From NCBI GenBank assembly GCA_035539135.1, contig DATLJD010000002.1, positions 62,001 to 126,000 on the forward strand: a DNA stretch of 64,000 nucleotides, written 5' to 3'. Below are positions 20,915 to 30,412 of the stretch, piece after piece; positions within the stretch are counted from its first letter, which is position 1, and each line of letters begins with the position of its first letter. Under the pieces are notes generated by a model. It saw only the letters and a list, made by a program, of their open reading frames with translations. It was not told the DNA's origin and searched no databases. The position numbers and the translations under genes are program-made. The stretch is from JABFWF01 sp035539135 (lineage in GTDB: Bacteria; Pseudomonadota; Gammaproteobacteria; Xanthomonadales; Xanthomonadaceae).

Positions 20915-22225
20915 TCACTGGCTCTTGAGCTGGATCGCGGGCGCGACCTGCATCGCCCGCCAGGCCGGCAGCAGGCCGGCCAGCACGCTGCTGGCGAGGG
21001 CGATGACGAAGGTCGTCAGCAGCATCGCCGGGTCGAGCCGGGCGAGCTCGGCGTAGTCGGCCGGCTGCTGGCGCACCGCCCACAGGCCGAGCAGCGCGAG
21101 GCCGAGGCCCGCCATGCCGCCGACCATGCCGATCGCGCCGGCCTCGACCAGGTACTGGGCGAAGATCGCGCGCCGCGACGCGCCGAGCGCGCGGCGCACG
21201 CCGATCTCGGAGGAACGGCGCATGAACTTCGCCAGCAGCAACCCGACCGTGTTGAGCAGGCACACCGCGAGGAAGCCGAAGGCCAGCCACATCTGCAGGC
21301 GCACGTCGCCCGGCACCGCGTTCTTGACCTCCAGCCACTCCATCACGCTGTGCAGGCGCACGTTGCTGGGCCGCTCGAAGCGACCGGCCGCGCGCTGCTG
21401 GTTGGAGTAGTTCTCCAGGTAGCGGCGGTAGTCGGCGACCTTGGCCGGGCTGTCCAGCTCGACCCAGTACTGCAGCCACGTACAGGGCGCGTTGACGCCG
21501 CGCGGGCCTTCCGGGTCGGAACCGGTGTCGCCCCAGCAGTTCATGTTGCCCTGGCTGCCGAAGTCGAGCGCGCGGGAGGTGGAGAACGGGATGAAGACCT
21601 GCTCGACCTCGCTGAAGCGATCGTTGGTGAGGTCGTAGAACTTCGGCGTCGGCCGCCAGTCGTCGAGCACGCCGACGATGCGGAACCGGGTCTCGTTGGC
21701 GAGCAGGGTCTTGCCGACGCTGTTGCCGCCGCCGAACAGCTTGTCGTTGAGCGCGCTGGAGATCACCGCCACCCGCGCGCGGGCGTCGTCCTCGGCCGCG
21801 CTCCACGCCGCGCCGTAGCGGAACGGCACTTCGAACATCGGGAAGAAGTCGGCGCTGGTGTAGCGCGACTCCACCGAGAACGGCTGCAGCTTGCCGTCCG
21901 CCGACTCCACCGCCAGCCCGCCGGCGGTCATCACCGCCTGGCGGTCGCCGCGCTTGTCGCGCAGCAGCGCCTCGGCGTCGAAGCGGGTCATCTGCTCCTC
22001 CGGTTCCTCGCCCGGGGTGAAGCCGCGCGCCGAGCGCGGATCCACGCGCGGGTAGAACAGCTTGTCGCTCTTCTGCGGGATCGGGTCGCCCGACAGGATG
22101 TGGAACACGGTCAGGGTGGTCATGCTGGCGCCGATGCCGAGCGCGATGGCCAGCACCATCAGCGCGGTCAGCGCCTTGTTGCGGCGCAGGCTGCGCAGCG
22201 CGAGGTCGATGTAGTAGCCGAACAT
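20915..22225 (-). CDS. ABC transporter permease, FtsX/MacB type (first permease)
   Basis: This 436-residue MacB-like permease has an N-terminal helix (about 19-42) and a large periplasmic domain (45-305) that contains two cysteines close together (MNCWGDTG and NAPCTWLQ) which could form a disulfide. The FtsX domain has three helices and the coupling segment FMRRSSEIGVRRALGASRRAIF. It follows the ATPase gene by 58 bases. It pairs with the second permease gene directly downstream. Confidence 0.87.
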   Translation of the reverse strand: MFGYYIDLALRSLRRNKALTALMVLAIALGIGASMTTLTVFHILSGDPIPQKSDKLFYPRVDPRSARGFTPGEEPEEQMTRFDAEALLRDKRGDRQAVMTAGGLAVESADGKLQPFSVESRYTSADFFPMFEVPFRYGAAWSAAEDDARARVAVISSALNDKLFGGGNSVGKTLLANETRFRIVGVLDDWRPTPKFYDLTNDRFSEVEQVFIPFSTSRALDFGSQGNMNCWGDTGSDPEGPRGVNAPCTWLQYWVELDSPAKVADYRRYLENYSNQQRAAGRFERPSNVRLHSVMEWLEVKNAVPGDVRLQMWLAFGFLAVCLLNTVGLLLAKFMRRSSEIGVRRALGASRRAIFAQYLVEAGAIGMVGGMAGLGLALLGLWAVRQQPADYAELARLDPAMLLTTFVIALASSVLAGLLPAWRAMQVAPAIQLKSQ

Positions 22226-22283
22226 ATCGGGGCTCCGTAGGGCGGCCTGGCCGCCGTCACGCGATGGACAGGGGGCGCGCCGC

Positions 22284-22997
<714 letters not shown>

Positions 22998-23012
22998 GGG
23001 AGTGTCCTTGGG

Positions 23013-23047
23013 GCGGGAGACGGGAGTTGGGAGACGGAGACGGGAGT
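23013..23047. repeat. GGGAGAC short tandem repeat between adaptor and ATPase genes
   Basis: The 52-base spacer is largely made of imperfect CGGGAGA/CGGGAGTT/GGAGAC units in tandem. It has no start codon or terminator. This looks like another of the short intergenic repeat families of this genome. Confidence 0.55.
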
Positions 23048-23049
23048 GT

Positions 23050-24327
23050 TTAGTGGATCGAGACGCGTTCTGCGTTGCCGAACTGGTCGCTGCCGGAGAC
23101 GACCACGCGGTCGCCTTCCTTGAGGCCGTCGAGGATCTCGACTGCGTTGAGGCTGGCGACGCCGGTGCGGATCGGGCGCCTGGCGGCGCTGTCGCCGTCC
23201 ATCACCCAAGCGCTGGTGCCGCCGCCCTGCTCGAGGAAGGGGCCGCGCTCGACCATCAGCACGTTGCGGCGGCTGCCGAGCAGGATGCGCGCGGACAGGC
23301 GCTGGTTCTGGCGCAGGCCGGGCGGCTGTTTGTCGCTGAAGCGGATGCGCGCGGTGACCTCGCCGTTGACGACTTCCGGCGACACCGCGGCGACTTCGCC
23401 CGGATACGGCTCGCCGCTGCCGCTGGTGAGCTGCGCCGGCATGCCGATCGCGAGGTCGCGGGCGAAGCTCTCCGGCACCTTGATCTCGACCTCGAACTTG
23501 CTCAGGTCGACCACGCTCAGCACCGGCGCGTTCTGGGCGACGTTGGCGCGCTGCGCGACCTGGACCTGGCCGACCTGGCCGTCGAACGGCGCGCGCAGGG
23601 TCAGCGCGTCGACCTGGCGCTGCAGTTCGGCGACGAGCGCGCGCTGGCGGTCGGCGAGCAGGCGCTTGTTGCGCAGGTCGAGGGTGGCGCCCTGGCCCTG
23701 CAGGCCGAGGTCCTGGCGCGCGTGGGCGAGGCCGATCTCGGCCTTCTTCAGGTCGTCCTGCGCGCGCGCGACGTCGATCTGCGCGACCGCGCCGCCCTCG
23801 AAGCCGCGCTGGTTGCGCTCGAGGTCGCGCAGCGCCGCCTGGCGGTCGATCTGCGCCTGGTCGAGCAGCTTGCGCGCGGTCGAGCGCGCCAGCTGCGCGT
23901 CGAGCGCGGCGCGGCTGGCTTCGGCCTCCAGGCCGGCGAGGGTCGCCTGCTCCTGGGCGAGCTTGCTGCGCAGCTCCGGGCTGTCGATCTCGGCCAGCGC
24001 CTGGCCTTGCTTGACCACGTCGCCGGCGACCACCTTCAGCGTCACCGTGCCACCCGCGATCGCGTACAGCACCGGGCTGTTGGCGGCGATGACGCGGCCG
24101 TCGGCGGCGATGTCGCGGACCAGGTCGCCGCGGGTGACGGTGGCGATGCGCACGCGCGAGGCGTCGACCGAGCGGCTGCCGCCGGCCCAACCGGACACCA
24201 CCCAGCCGGCGGCCAGCACGACCAGCAGGCCGGCGCCGCCCGCCAGCAGCCAGCGCTTCATGTCGCGGCGGCGGCCGGGGGGGGAAGACAGGGGGCGGTC
24301 CTGGGCGGAGGTGTCGCGGATGCTCAT
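23050..24327 (-). CDS. Periplasmic adaptor (HlyD/MacA-like) of an ABC exporter
   Basis: This 425-residue protein has an N-terminal membrane anchor (KRWLLAGGAGLLVVLAAGWVV, about 24-44), a split lipoyl domain (VRDIAADGRVIAA and FDGQVGQVQ), and a long coiled coil (about 105-210) that would reach toward an outer-membrane channel. Beta-barrel and membrane-proximal domains follow. No lipobox is present, so it is anchored by the helix. ATG 24327 is the first start after the predicted sigma-54 promoter; ATG 24261 is an alternative. It is the first gene of the six-gene cluster. No outer-membrane partner is encoded nearby. Confidence 0.88.
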   Translation of the reverse strand: MSIRDTSAQDRPLSSPPGRRRDMKRWLLAGGAGLLVVLAAGWVVSGWAGGSRSVDASRVRIATVTRGDLVRDIAADGRVIAANSPVLYAIAGGTVTLKVVAGDVVKQGQALAEIDSPELRSKLAQEQATLAGLEAEASRAALDAQLARSTARKLLDQAQIDRQAALRDLERNQRGFEGGAVAQIDVARAQDDLKKAEIGLAHARQDLGLQGQGATLDLRNKRLLADRQRALVAELQRQVDALTLRAPFDGQVGQVQVAQRANVAQNAPVLSVVDLSKFEVEIKVPESFARDLAIGMPAQLTSGSGEPYPGEVAAVSPEVVNGEVTARIRFSDKQPPGLRQNQRLSARILLGSRRNVLMVERGPFLEQGGGTSAWVMDGDSAARRPIRTGVASLNAVEILDGLKEGDRVVVSGSDQFGNAERVSIH

Positions 24328-24364
24328 GCGGGGCTGGGATGCGAAAGGGTGTCGCACCGTTACA

Positions 24365-24380
24365 CGCAGGATGCGTGCCA
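24365..24380 (-). promoter_or_regulatory. Predicted sigma-54 promoter of the ABC/two-component cluster
   Basis: On the minus strand the sequence is TGGCACGCATCCTGCG. It matches the consensus TGGCACG-N4-TTGCW at all but one or two positions and has the exact GG-N10-GC spacing (GG at 24379-24378, GC at 24367-24366). The start would fall near 24353, about 25 bases before the adaptor ATG. The same cluster encodes an NtrC-type activator. Confidence 0.75.
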
Positions 24381-24417
24381 ACCGCAAGTTGCTGAAAGAC
24401 AAGGGAATCGGTTGGGA

Positions 24418-24460
24418 GTGTCCGGCTGAACACGCGGACACCACGCTGTCCGGCGGACAG
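24418..24460. promoter_or_regulatory. TGTCCG/CGGACA inverted half-sites, candidate activator binding region
   Basis: Four half-sites occur in a row: TGTCCG (24419), CGGACA (24435), TGTCCG (24447) and CGGACA (24454). The last two make the perfect palindrome CTGTCCGGCGGACAG (24446-24460). They lie about 40-80 bases upstream of the -24 element of the sigma-54 promoter, the usual enhancer distance. The right palindrome also reaches toward the glmS -10 box, so regulation of glmS is possible. Confidence 0.6.
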
Positions 24461-24479
24461 TGGCGGCCCCGGCGTCCGC

Positions 24480-24485
24480 TAGACT
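24480..24485 (+). promoter_or_regulatory. Candidate -10 box of glmS
   Basis: TAGACT lies 30 bases before the glmS ATG in the context GGCGTCCGCTAGACTGGGCG. The same ten bases GGCGTCCGCT precede the bioD -10 box. The -35 position falls in the CGGACAG arm of the adjacent palindrome. Confidence 0.5.
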
Positions 24486-24514
24486 GGGCGCCCCCAGCAG
24501 GAGCACGCCCCAGC

Positions 24515-26344
<1,830 letters not shown>

Positions 26345-26367
26345 CGGCGCCGGCCCAGGCAGAAAGA

Positions 26368-26394
26368 AGCCCGGCATGCGCCGGGCTTTTTTTG
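26368..26394 (+). terminator. Intrinsic terminator after glmS
   Basis: A stem AGCCCGGC/GCCGGGCT with a four-base loop is followed by seven Ts. It lies between glmS and the convergent btuB. The A-rich left flank (AGAAAGA) may also support termination of btuB. Confidence 0.92.
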
Positions 26395-26411
26395 TTGCCG
26401 CGCCACTCCGC

Positions 26412-28271
26412 TCAGCGCGGCGCGTAGCGCACCGTCAACCCGAACTCGCGGCCCGGCTGGTTGTAATACGCCACCGTCTCGTAGTCGCGGTCGAAGGCGT
26501 TGCGCAGCTGCGCCTGCAGCGTCCAGTCGGGCGACAACGCGTATTGCGCGCGCAGGTCGAAGGTGGCGTAGCCGCCCACGCGCAGCGCGTTGAGGGCGTC
26601 GTCCGGGCGTGCGCCTTCGGCGATCCAGCTGGCCCCGAGCCCTAGCTTCCCGAACGCGCGGTCCACGTCCACCCGCGCGGCGCGGCGCACACGGCGCGGC
26701 AGCAGCCGGCCGTCGTAGCCGTCGCTCAGGTTGCGCGGGTCGGCGAAGCTCGCCTGCGCGTCTACGCGCCAGCCGGCCACGGTCGCGCCGGCGGCGAGCT
26801 CGGCGCCGCGGATGCGCGCGCGATCGATGTTCTCGGCGCGGAAGGCCGTGCTGTCGTAGCTGATCAGCGCGTCGATGTCGGTCTGGAACGCATCCAGCCG
26901 CCAGTGCCAGCTGTCGCCGCGCTGGCCGATGCCGGCCTCGAGGCTGCGCGAGGTTTCCGGTGCGAGGTCGGGGTTGCCGTAGAACGGGTAGTACAGCTCG
27001 TTGAAGGTCGGCGCCTTGAACGCGGTGCCGACGCTGGCGGTCAGGCGCAGGCCGTGGGCGACGTCGCGGCCCCAGGCCAGGCTGCCGGTGTCGTGGCCGC
27101 CGAACTGGTCGTTGTCGTCGTGGCGCAGCGCGGCCTGCAGGTCGTGCGCGCCGAAGCGGCCCTGGTACTGGACGAAGCCGGCGCGGTTGCCGCGCGCGCG
27201 CTCGTACGCGGCGAAGGCGCCGCGCACGGCGCCGCGGTCGCGCAGCCAGTCCAGGCCCGCGATCAGGCGCTGCCCGTCGGCGAAGGCGAGGTCGGCCTGC
27301 AAGCCGGCGCTGTCGCGGGTGCTCCAGAAGCGGTCGGTGTAGACGCCCTGCAGGTAGTTCTTCGACGCGTCGAGGTTGCGGCCGGCGCTGAGCTGCAGCG
27401 CCAGGTCGCCGCTCGGCGCGTAGCGCACCTTGCCGCCGATCACCTGCTGCACCGTGTCCGAGCGGTCCGGCAGGCCGAAGTCCGGGTTGGCGTCGTAGTC
27501 GTTGCGGCCCGCGTTGCGCAGCGCGTTGCCTTCGATGGTCCATGCCTCGCCCGGGGCCAGTCCGGCGCGCAGCGAGAGTGACCGGCTGCGGTAGCCGTCG
27601 CGGTCGGGATCCGGGTGGTCGGTGCCGCAGCCGGCGAACAGCGGTGCGCCGATCCCGCGGCAGGCATCGATGCCGTCATCGTGCTGCCAGCTGCCGTCCA
27701 CGTCGAACCAGCCGCGCCGCGAGCGCACGCCGATGCCGGCGCTGGCCTCGCGCAGGCCGTGGCTGCCGGCGCCGGCAGCCAGCCGCGGATGGACACCGGG
27801 CGCGCCGCGGCGGGTGAACACCTGGATCACGCCGCCGATCGCGTCCGAGCCGTACAGGCTGGAGCGTGGGCCGCGCACGATCTCGACGCGCTCGATCTGC
27901 GCCACCGGCAGGTCCTGCAGCGAGACCAGGCCGGAGGTCGCCGAGCCCACGCGCACGCCGTCGACCAGCACCAGCACGTGGTCGGATTCGGCGCCGCGCA
28001 GGAACAGGGTGGAGACCTTGCCGCGGCCGCCTTGGTTGGACAGGGTGATGCCGGCGCGGCCGCGCAGCAGTTCCGGCAGCGAATGCGCCTGACTGCGCTC
28101 GATGCTGGCGCGGTCGATGACCTCGACCGGCGCGAGCGCGTCGTCGACGGTGGTGGCGGTACGGGTGGCGGTGACGACGACTTCGTCGAGGCGGTCCGCG
28201 TCGGCGGACTGGGCGAAGGCGACAGGGGACAGCGCCGCGGCGACGGCGAGCACGAGCACACGGGAGTGCAT
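26412..28271 (-). CDS. btuB: TonB-dependent vitamin B12 receptor
   Basis: This 619-residue outer-membrane receptor starts with a signal peptide (MHSRVLVLAVAAALSPVAFA, 20 residues) and the TonB box DEVVVTATR (about 29-37). A plug domain follows (ELLRGRAGITLSNQGG, LVDGVRVG, VEIVRGPRSSLYGSDAIGGVI), then a 22-strand-type barrel. The BtuB assignment rests on plug motifs, on length and on the cobalamin riboswitch directly upstream. The last residues are RYAPR, so the usual terminal Phe is missing. An AGGAAT motif precedes ATG 28271. Confidence 0.9.
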   Translation of the reverse strand: MHSRVLVLAVAAALSPVAFAQSADADRLDEVVVTATRTATTVDDALAPVEVIDRASIERSQAHSLPELLRGRAGITLSNQGGRGKVSTLFLRGAESDHVLVLVDGVRVGSATSGLVSLQDLPVAQIERVEIVRGPRSSLYGSDAIGGVIQVFTRRGAPGVHPRLAAGAGSHGLREASAGIGVRSRRGWFDVDGSWQHDDGIDACRGIGAPLFAGCGTDHPDPDRDGYRSRSLSLRAGLAPGEAWTIEGNALRNAGRNDYDANPDFGLPDRSDTVQQVIGGKVRYAPSGDLALQLSAGRNLDASKNYLQGVYTDRFWSTRDSAGLQADLAFADGQRLIAGLDWLRDRGAVRGAFAAYERARGNRAGFVQYQGRFGAHDLQAALRHDDNDQFGGHDTGSLAWGRDVAHGLRLTASVGTAFKAPTFNELYYPFYGNPDLAPETSRSLEAGIGQRGDSWHWRLDAFQTDIDALISYDSTAFRAENIDRARIRGAELAAGATVAGWRVDAQASFADPRNLSDGYDGRLLPRRVRRAARVDVDRAFGKLGLGASWIAEGARPDDALNALRVGGYATFDLRAQYALSPDWTLQAQLRNAFDRDYETVAYYNQPGREFGLTVRYAPR

Positions 28272-28402
28272 GGACGATTCCTCCGGCGCGCACGCCCGCG
28301 CGCCTGCAGGTTGGGCAGGAGTCGCGAAAAACGGAGGAAAGCGGGGACGAGGACGCGCGACGGCGCCGCCGCCACGATGCCCTCCGCATCGCAACCACGA
28401 AC

Positions 28403-28600
28403 GCCTCGGGCCGGTCTCCGGACTCGCGGATGGGAAAGTCGCCTTTCCCGCCACAGGCGCCTTCCCGTGCGATGCACAGTGGCGCGTGCCTGCGGCGTGT
28501 TCCGCCTACCGTTGCGGGGGCAGTGCCGGAGTGGCCGCGTGGGCGGCGTCACCGGCTTCCCGTTTCAACCCGCGGGCGGACGCCCTTGGGTCACCTGAAG
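28403..28600 (-). ncRNA. Cobalamin (AdoCbl) riboswitch
   Basis: Read on the minus strand, the leader carries the conserved core in order: GGGAA...GGTG, then TCCGGCACTGCCCCCGCAAC (the B12 box region), CCACTG, GGGAAGGCG, and finally GAGTCCGGAGACCGGCC. The position, about 130 bases ahead of btuB, and the gene it controls both fit. High B12 would be expected to shut off receptor synthesis. The outer boundaries are approximate. Confidence 0.93.
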
Positions 28601-28608
28601 CGGCGCGC

Positions 28609-28637
28609 AGTGTAGGGCCGCGCCCGCCCGAACGCAA
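28609..28637 (-). promoter_or_regulatory. Promoter of the btuB riboswitch transcript
   Basis: On the minus strand, -35 TTGCGT (28637-28632) and -10 TACACT (28614-28609) are separated by 17 bases. Transcription would start about seven bases further, just before the riboswitch. Confidence 0.6.
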
Positions 28638-28746
28638 AGGCCGTGCGGCGTCACCGTAGAGTGGAACTGGCTTCGCTGGCTTTTCGAGCCGGAACCGGCA
28701 GCAAGCAGCGACGCAAGGGCCGTCGTGCGCAAAGCCAAGGCAGCAC

Positions 28747-29118
28747 TCAGTCCTGCGAGGCCGTCTCGCGCTCGTCGTCGAACAGGCGCGGCGAGGGCAC
28801 CGCGTCCTCGCGCACGTGCACGGTGGTGGTGACCGGCGCGGCGGCCGGTCGGTGCCGCGGCGGCGGCAGTTGCGCGATCGCGGCGTCGGCGGCGACCACC
28901 AGCTCGCTGCGGCGCGCTTCCGGCACCTCCTGCCAGTGGCAGTCCAGCAGCGCGCCTTCCAGCGCGTACAGCAGGTTGAGGCTCGGCTTGAAGCCGGCGC
29001 GCTTGACCCGCATGAACGCCTCGACCGTGCCGATCGCGGCGATGTCCTCGTGGGTGCGCAAGCCGACCTGGCGCAGCCAGGCCGCCGACTTCGGACCGAT
29101 GTTGCGCAGCTTGTTCAC
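28747..29118 (-). CDS. TfoX C-terminal-domain family protein
   Basis: This 123-residue protein has residues 1-85 matching the TfoX C-terminal domain: LRNIGPKSAAWLRQVGLRTHEDI is a helix-hairpin-helix-like segment, and AGFKPSLNLLYALEGALLDCHW is the family's most conserved stretch. The N-terminal TfoX domain is absent and residues 90-123 are a low-complexity Pro/acidic tail. Stand-alone proteins of this kind are common in Xanthomonadaceae; a competence role should not be assumed. The ATG overlaps the stop of msrC (ATGA), so the two are coupled. Confidence 0.75.
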   Translation of the reverse strand: MNKLRNIGPKSAAWLRQVGLRTHEDIAAIGTVEAFMRVKRAGFKPSLNLLYALEGALLDCHWQEVPEARRSELVVAADAAIAQLPPPRHRPAAAPVTTTVHVREDAVPSPRLFDDERETASQD

Positions 29119-29600
29119 GCGCTCGCCTCCAGCCAGGCCTCGGCGATCGCCTCCAGGCCTTGTTGGTCTTCAACGTCGAAACGACCCGGAACCGGACTGT
29201 CCAGGTCGAACACGCCGATGAGCGTGTCGCCGGCGTACAGCGGCACCACCAGTTCCGAGCGCGAGGCCGAGTCGCAGGCGATGTGGCCGGGGAAGGCGTT
29301 CACGTCCTCGACCCGCTGCGTCGTCCGCGTGCGCGCCGCGGCGCCGCACACGCCCTTGTCCAGCGGAATGCGCACGCAGGCCGGCAGGCCCTGGAACGGG
29401 CCGACCACCAGCTCGGTGCCGTCGAAGAAATAGAAGCCGACCCAGTTGAGCCGCGGCAGCGCGTGGTAGACCAGCGCCGACAGGTTGGCGGCGTTGGCGA
29501 TGCGGTCGCGTTCGCCGTGCAGCAGCGCGCGCGCCTGGGCCAGCAGCTGCGCGTACTGCTCGGGCTTGCTGCCGCTGAGGGCGGAGGCGGTGAAACTCAT
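29115..29600 (-). CDS. msrC: Free methionine-(R)-sulfoxide reductase (GAF domain)
   Basis: This 161-residue single GAF domain has the three catalytic-set cysteines Cys75, Cys85 and Cys109 (contexts ACVRIPLDKGVCG and HIACDSASRSELVVP). They have the same spacing as Cys84/94/118 of the E. coli enzyme. NWVGFYFFDG and GVFDLDSP are also family hallmarks. It reduces free Met-R-O in the cytoplasm. The -10 hexamer TACACT ends seven bases before the ATG, so the mRNA is probably leaderless. It diverges from bioD across 42 bases. Confidence 0.92.
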   Translation of the reverse strand: MSFTASALSGSKPEQYAQLLAQARALLHGERDRIANAANLSALVYHALPRLNWVGFYFFDGTELVVGPFQGLPACVRIPLDKGVCGAAARTRTTQRVEDVNAFPGHIACDSASRSELVVPLYAGDTLIGVFDLDSPVPGRFDVEDQQGLEAIAEAWLEASA

Positions 29601-29606
29601 TCGCCA

Positions 29607-29635
29607 AGTGTAGCAATGCCGGCGTCCGCTAAGAT
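29607..29635. promoter_or_regulatory. Divergent -10 boxes of msrC and bioD (leaderless starts)
   Basis: On the minus strand TACACT (29612-29607) ends seven bases from the msrC ATG. On the plus strand TAAGAT (29630-29635) ends seven bases from the bioD ATG at 29643. Both predicted transcription starts coincide with the A of the start codon or fall within a base of it. Neither gene has a Shine-Dalgarno sequence. The -35 regions are poor matches. Confidence 0.5.
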
Positions 29636-29642
29636 TTTGCGC

Positions 29643-30371
29643 ATGAACGGCCACTTCCGAAGCGTCTACGTCACCGGCACCGACACCGGCATCGGCAAGA
29701 CCGCATCCAGCTGCGCGCTGCTGCACGCGCTGCGCGCGCAGGGCCTGCGCGCGGTCGGCATGAAGCCGCTGGCCAGCGGCAGCGAGCGCACGCCGGACGG
29801 CTGGCGCAACGAGGACGCGCTGGCGCTGCAGGCCGCGAGCGACCCGCAACCGTGCTACGACGACGTGAATCCCTTCGCCCTGCCCAATCCGCTGGCGCCA
29901 CAGCTGGCCGCGCGCGACGCCGGCGTGACGGTGACGCCGGGGCCGATCCGCGCCGCCCATGCGCGGCTGGCGGCGCAGGCCGACGTGGTGGTGGTGGAGG
30001 GCGTCGGCGGCTGGGCCGCGCCGCTGGCGGACGACCTGCTGCAGGCGGATGTCGCGCGCATGCTCGACCTGCCGGTGGTGCTGGTGGTCGGCCTGCGCCT
30101 GGGCTGCCTCAACCACGCCTTCCTCAGCGCGCGCGCGATCCAGGCCGACGGGCTGCGGCTGGTGGGCTGGATCGGCAACGCGATCGATCCGGACATGGCG
30201 CGGCGCGAGGACAACCTCGTTCTGCTGCAGGCCGGTCTGGCGGTCCCGTGCTGGGGCGTGTTGCCGCATGCGCCCGCGGCCGACGCGCGCCTGTTTTCGC
30301 GTTCCCTGCGCCTGCCCGCAGGCATGTTCGGGACTTCCGGCATGGTCGGCCGCGCGAGTCCTGGATGCTAG
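29643..30371 (+). CDS. bioD: ATP-dependent dethiobiotin synthetase
   Basis: This 242-residue enzyme closes the ureido ring of dethiobiotin, the penultimate biotin step. The P-loop GTDTGIGKT (12-20) is the family signature. KPLASG (substrate Lys), EGVGGWAAPL (Mg/ATP) and GLRLGCLNHA are all present. No other bio gene is adjacent. The last codons overlap the TAGACT box used by the downstream efflux operon, so the stop codon TAG is part of that -10 element. The C-terminus (RSLRLPAGMFGTSGMVGR) is slightly longer than usual. Confidence 0.95.
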   Translation: MNGHFRSVYVTGTDTGIGKTASSCALLHALRAQGLRAVGMKPLASGSERTPDGWRNEDALALQAASDPQPCYDDVNPFALPNPLAPQLAARDAGVTVTPGPIRAAHARLAAQADVVVVEGVGGWAAPLADDLLQADVARMLDLPVVLVVGLRLGCLNHAFLSARAIQADGLRLVGWIGNAIDPDMARREDNLVLLQAGLAVPCWGVLPHAPAADARLFSRSLRLPAGMFGTSGMVGRASPGC

Positions 30372-30374
30372 ACT
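30369..30374 (+). promoter_or_regulatory. Candidate -10 box of the RND efflux operon
   Basis: TAGACT in the context ATGCTAGACTGGCC sits 38 bases before the adaptor ATG and overlaps the bioD stop codon. It belongs to the TAGACT set found ahead of glmS and mrcB. No regulator gene is adjacent. Confidence 0.45.
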
Positions 30375-30412
30375 GGCCAGTTCAGGAACCCCCCTCCCCC
30401 CGAGGTCCCCGC

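Noticed and set aside
24328..24514. glmS leader riboswitch/ribozyme
   Set aside because: The predicted leader is only about 23 bases and the region upstream is explained by promoters and inverted half-sites. No glmS ribozyme core is seen, and these are mainly in Gram-positives.
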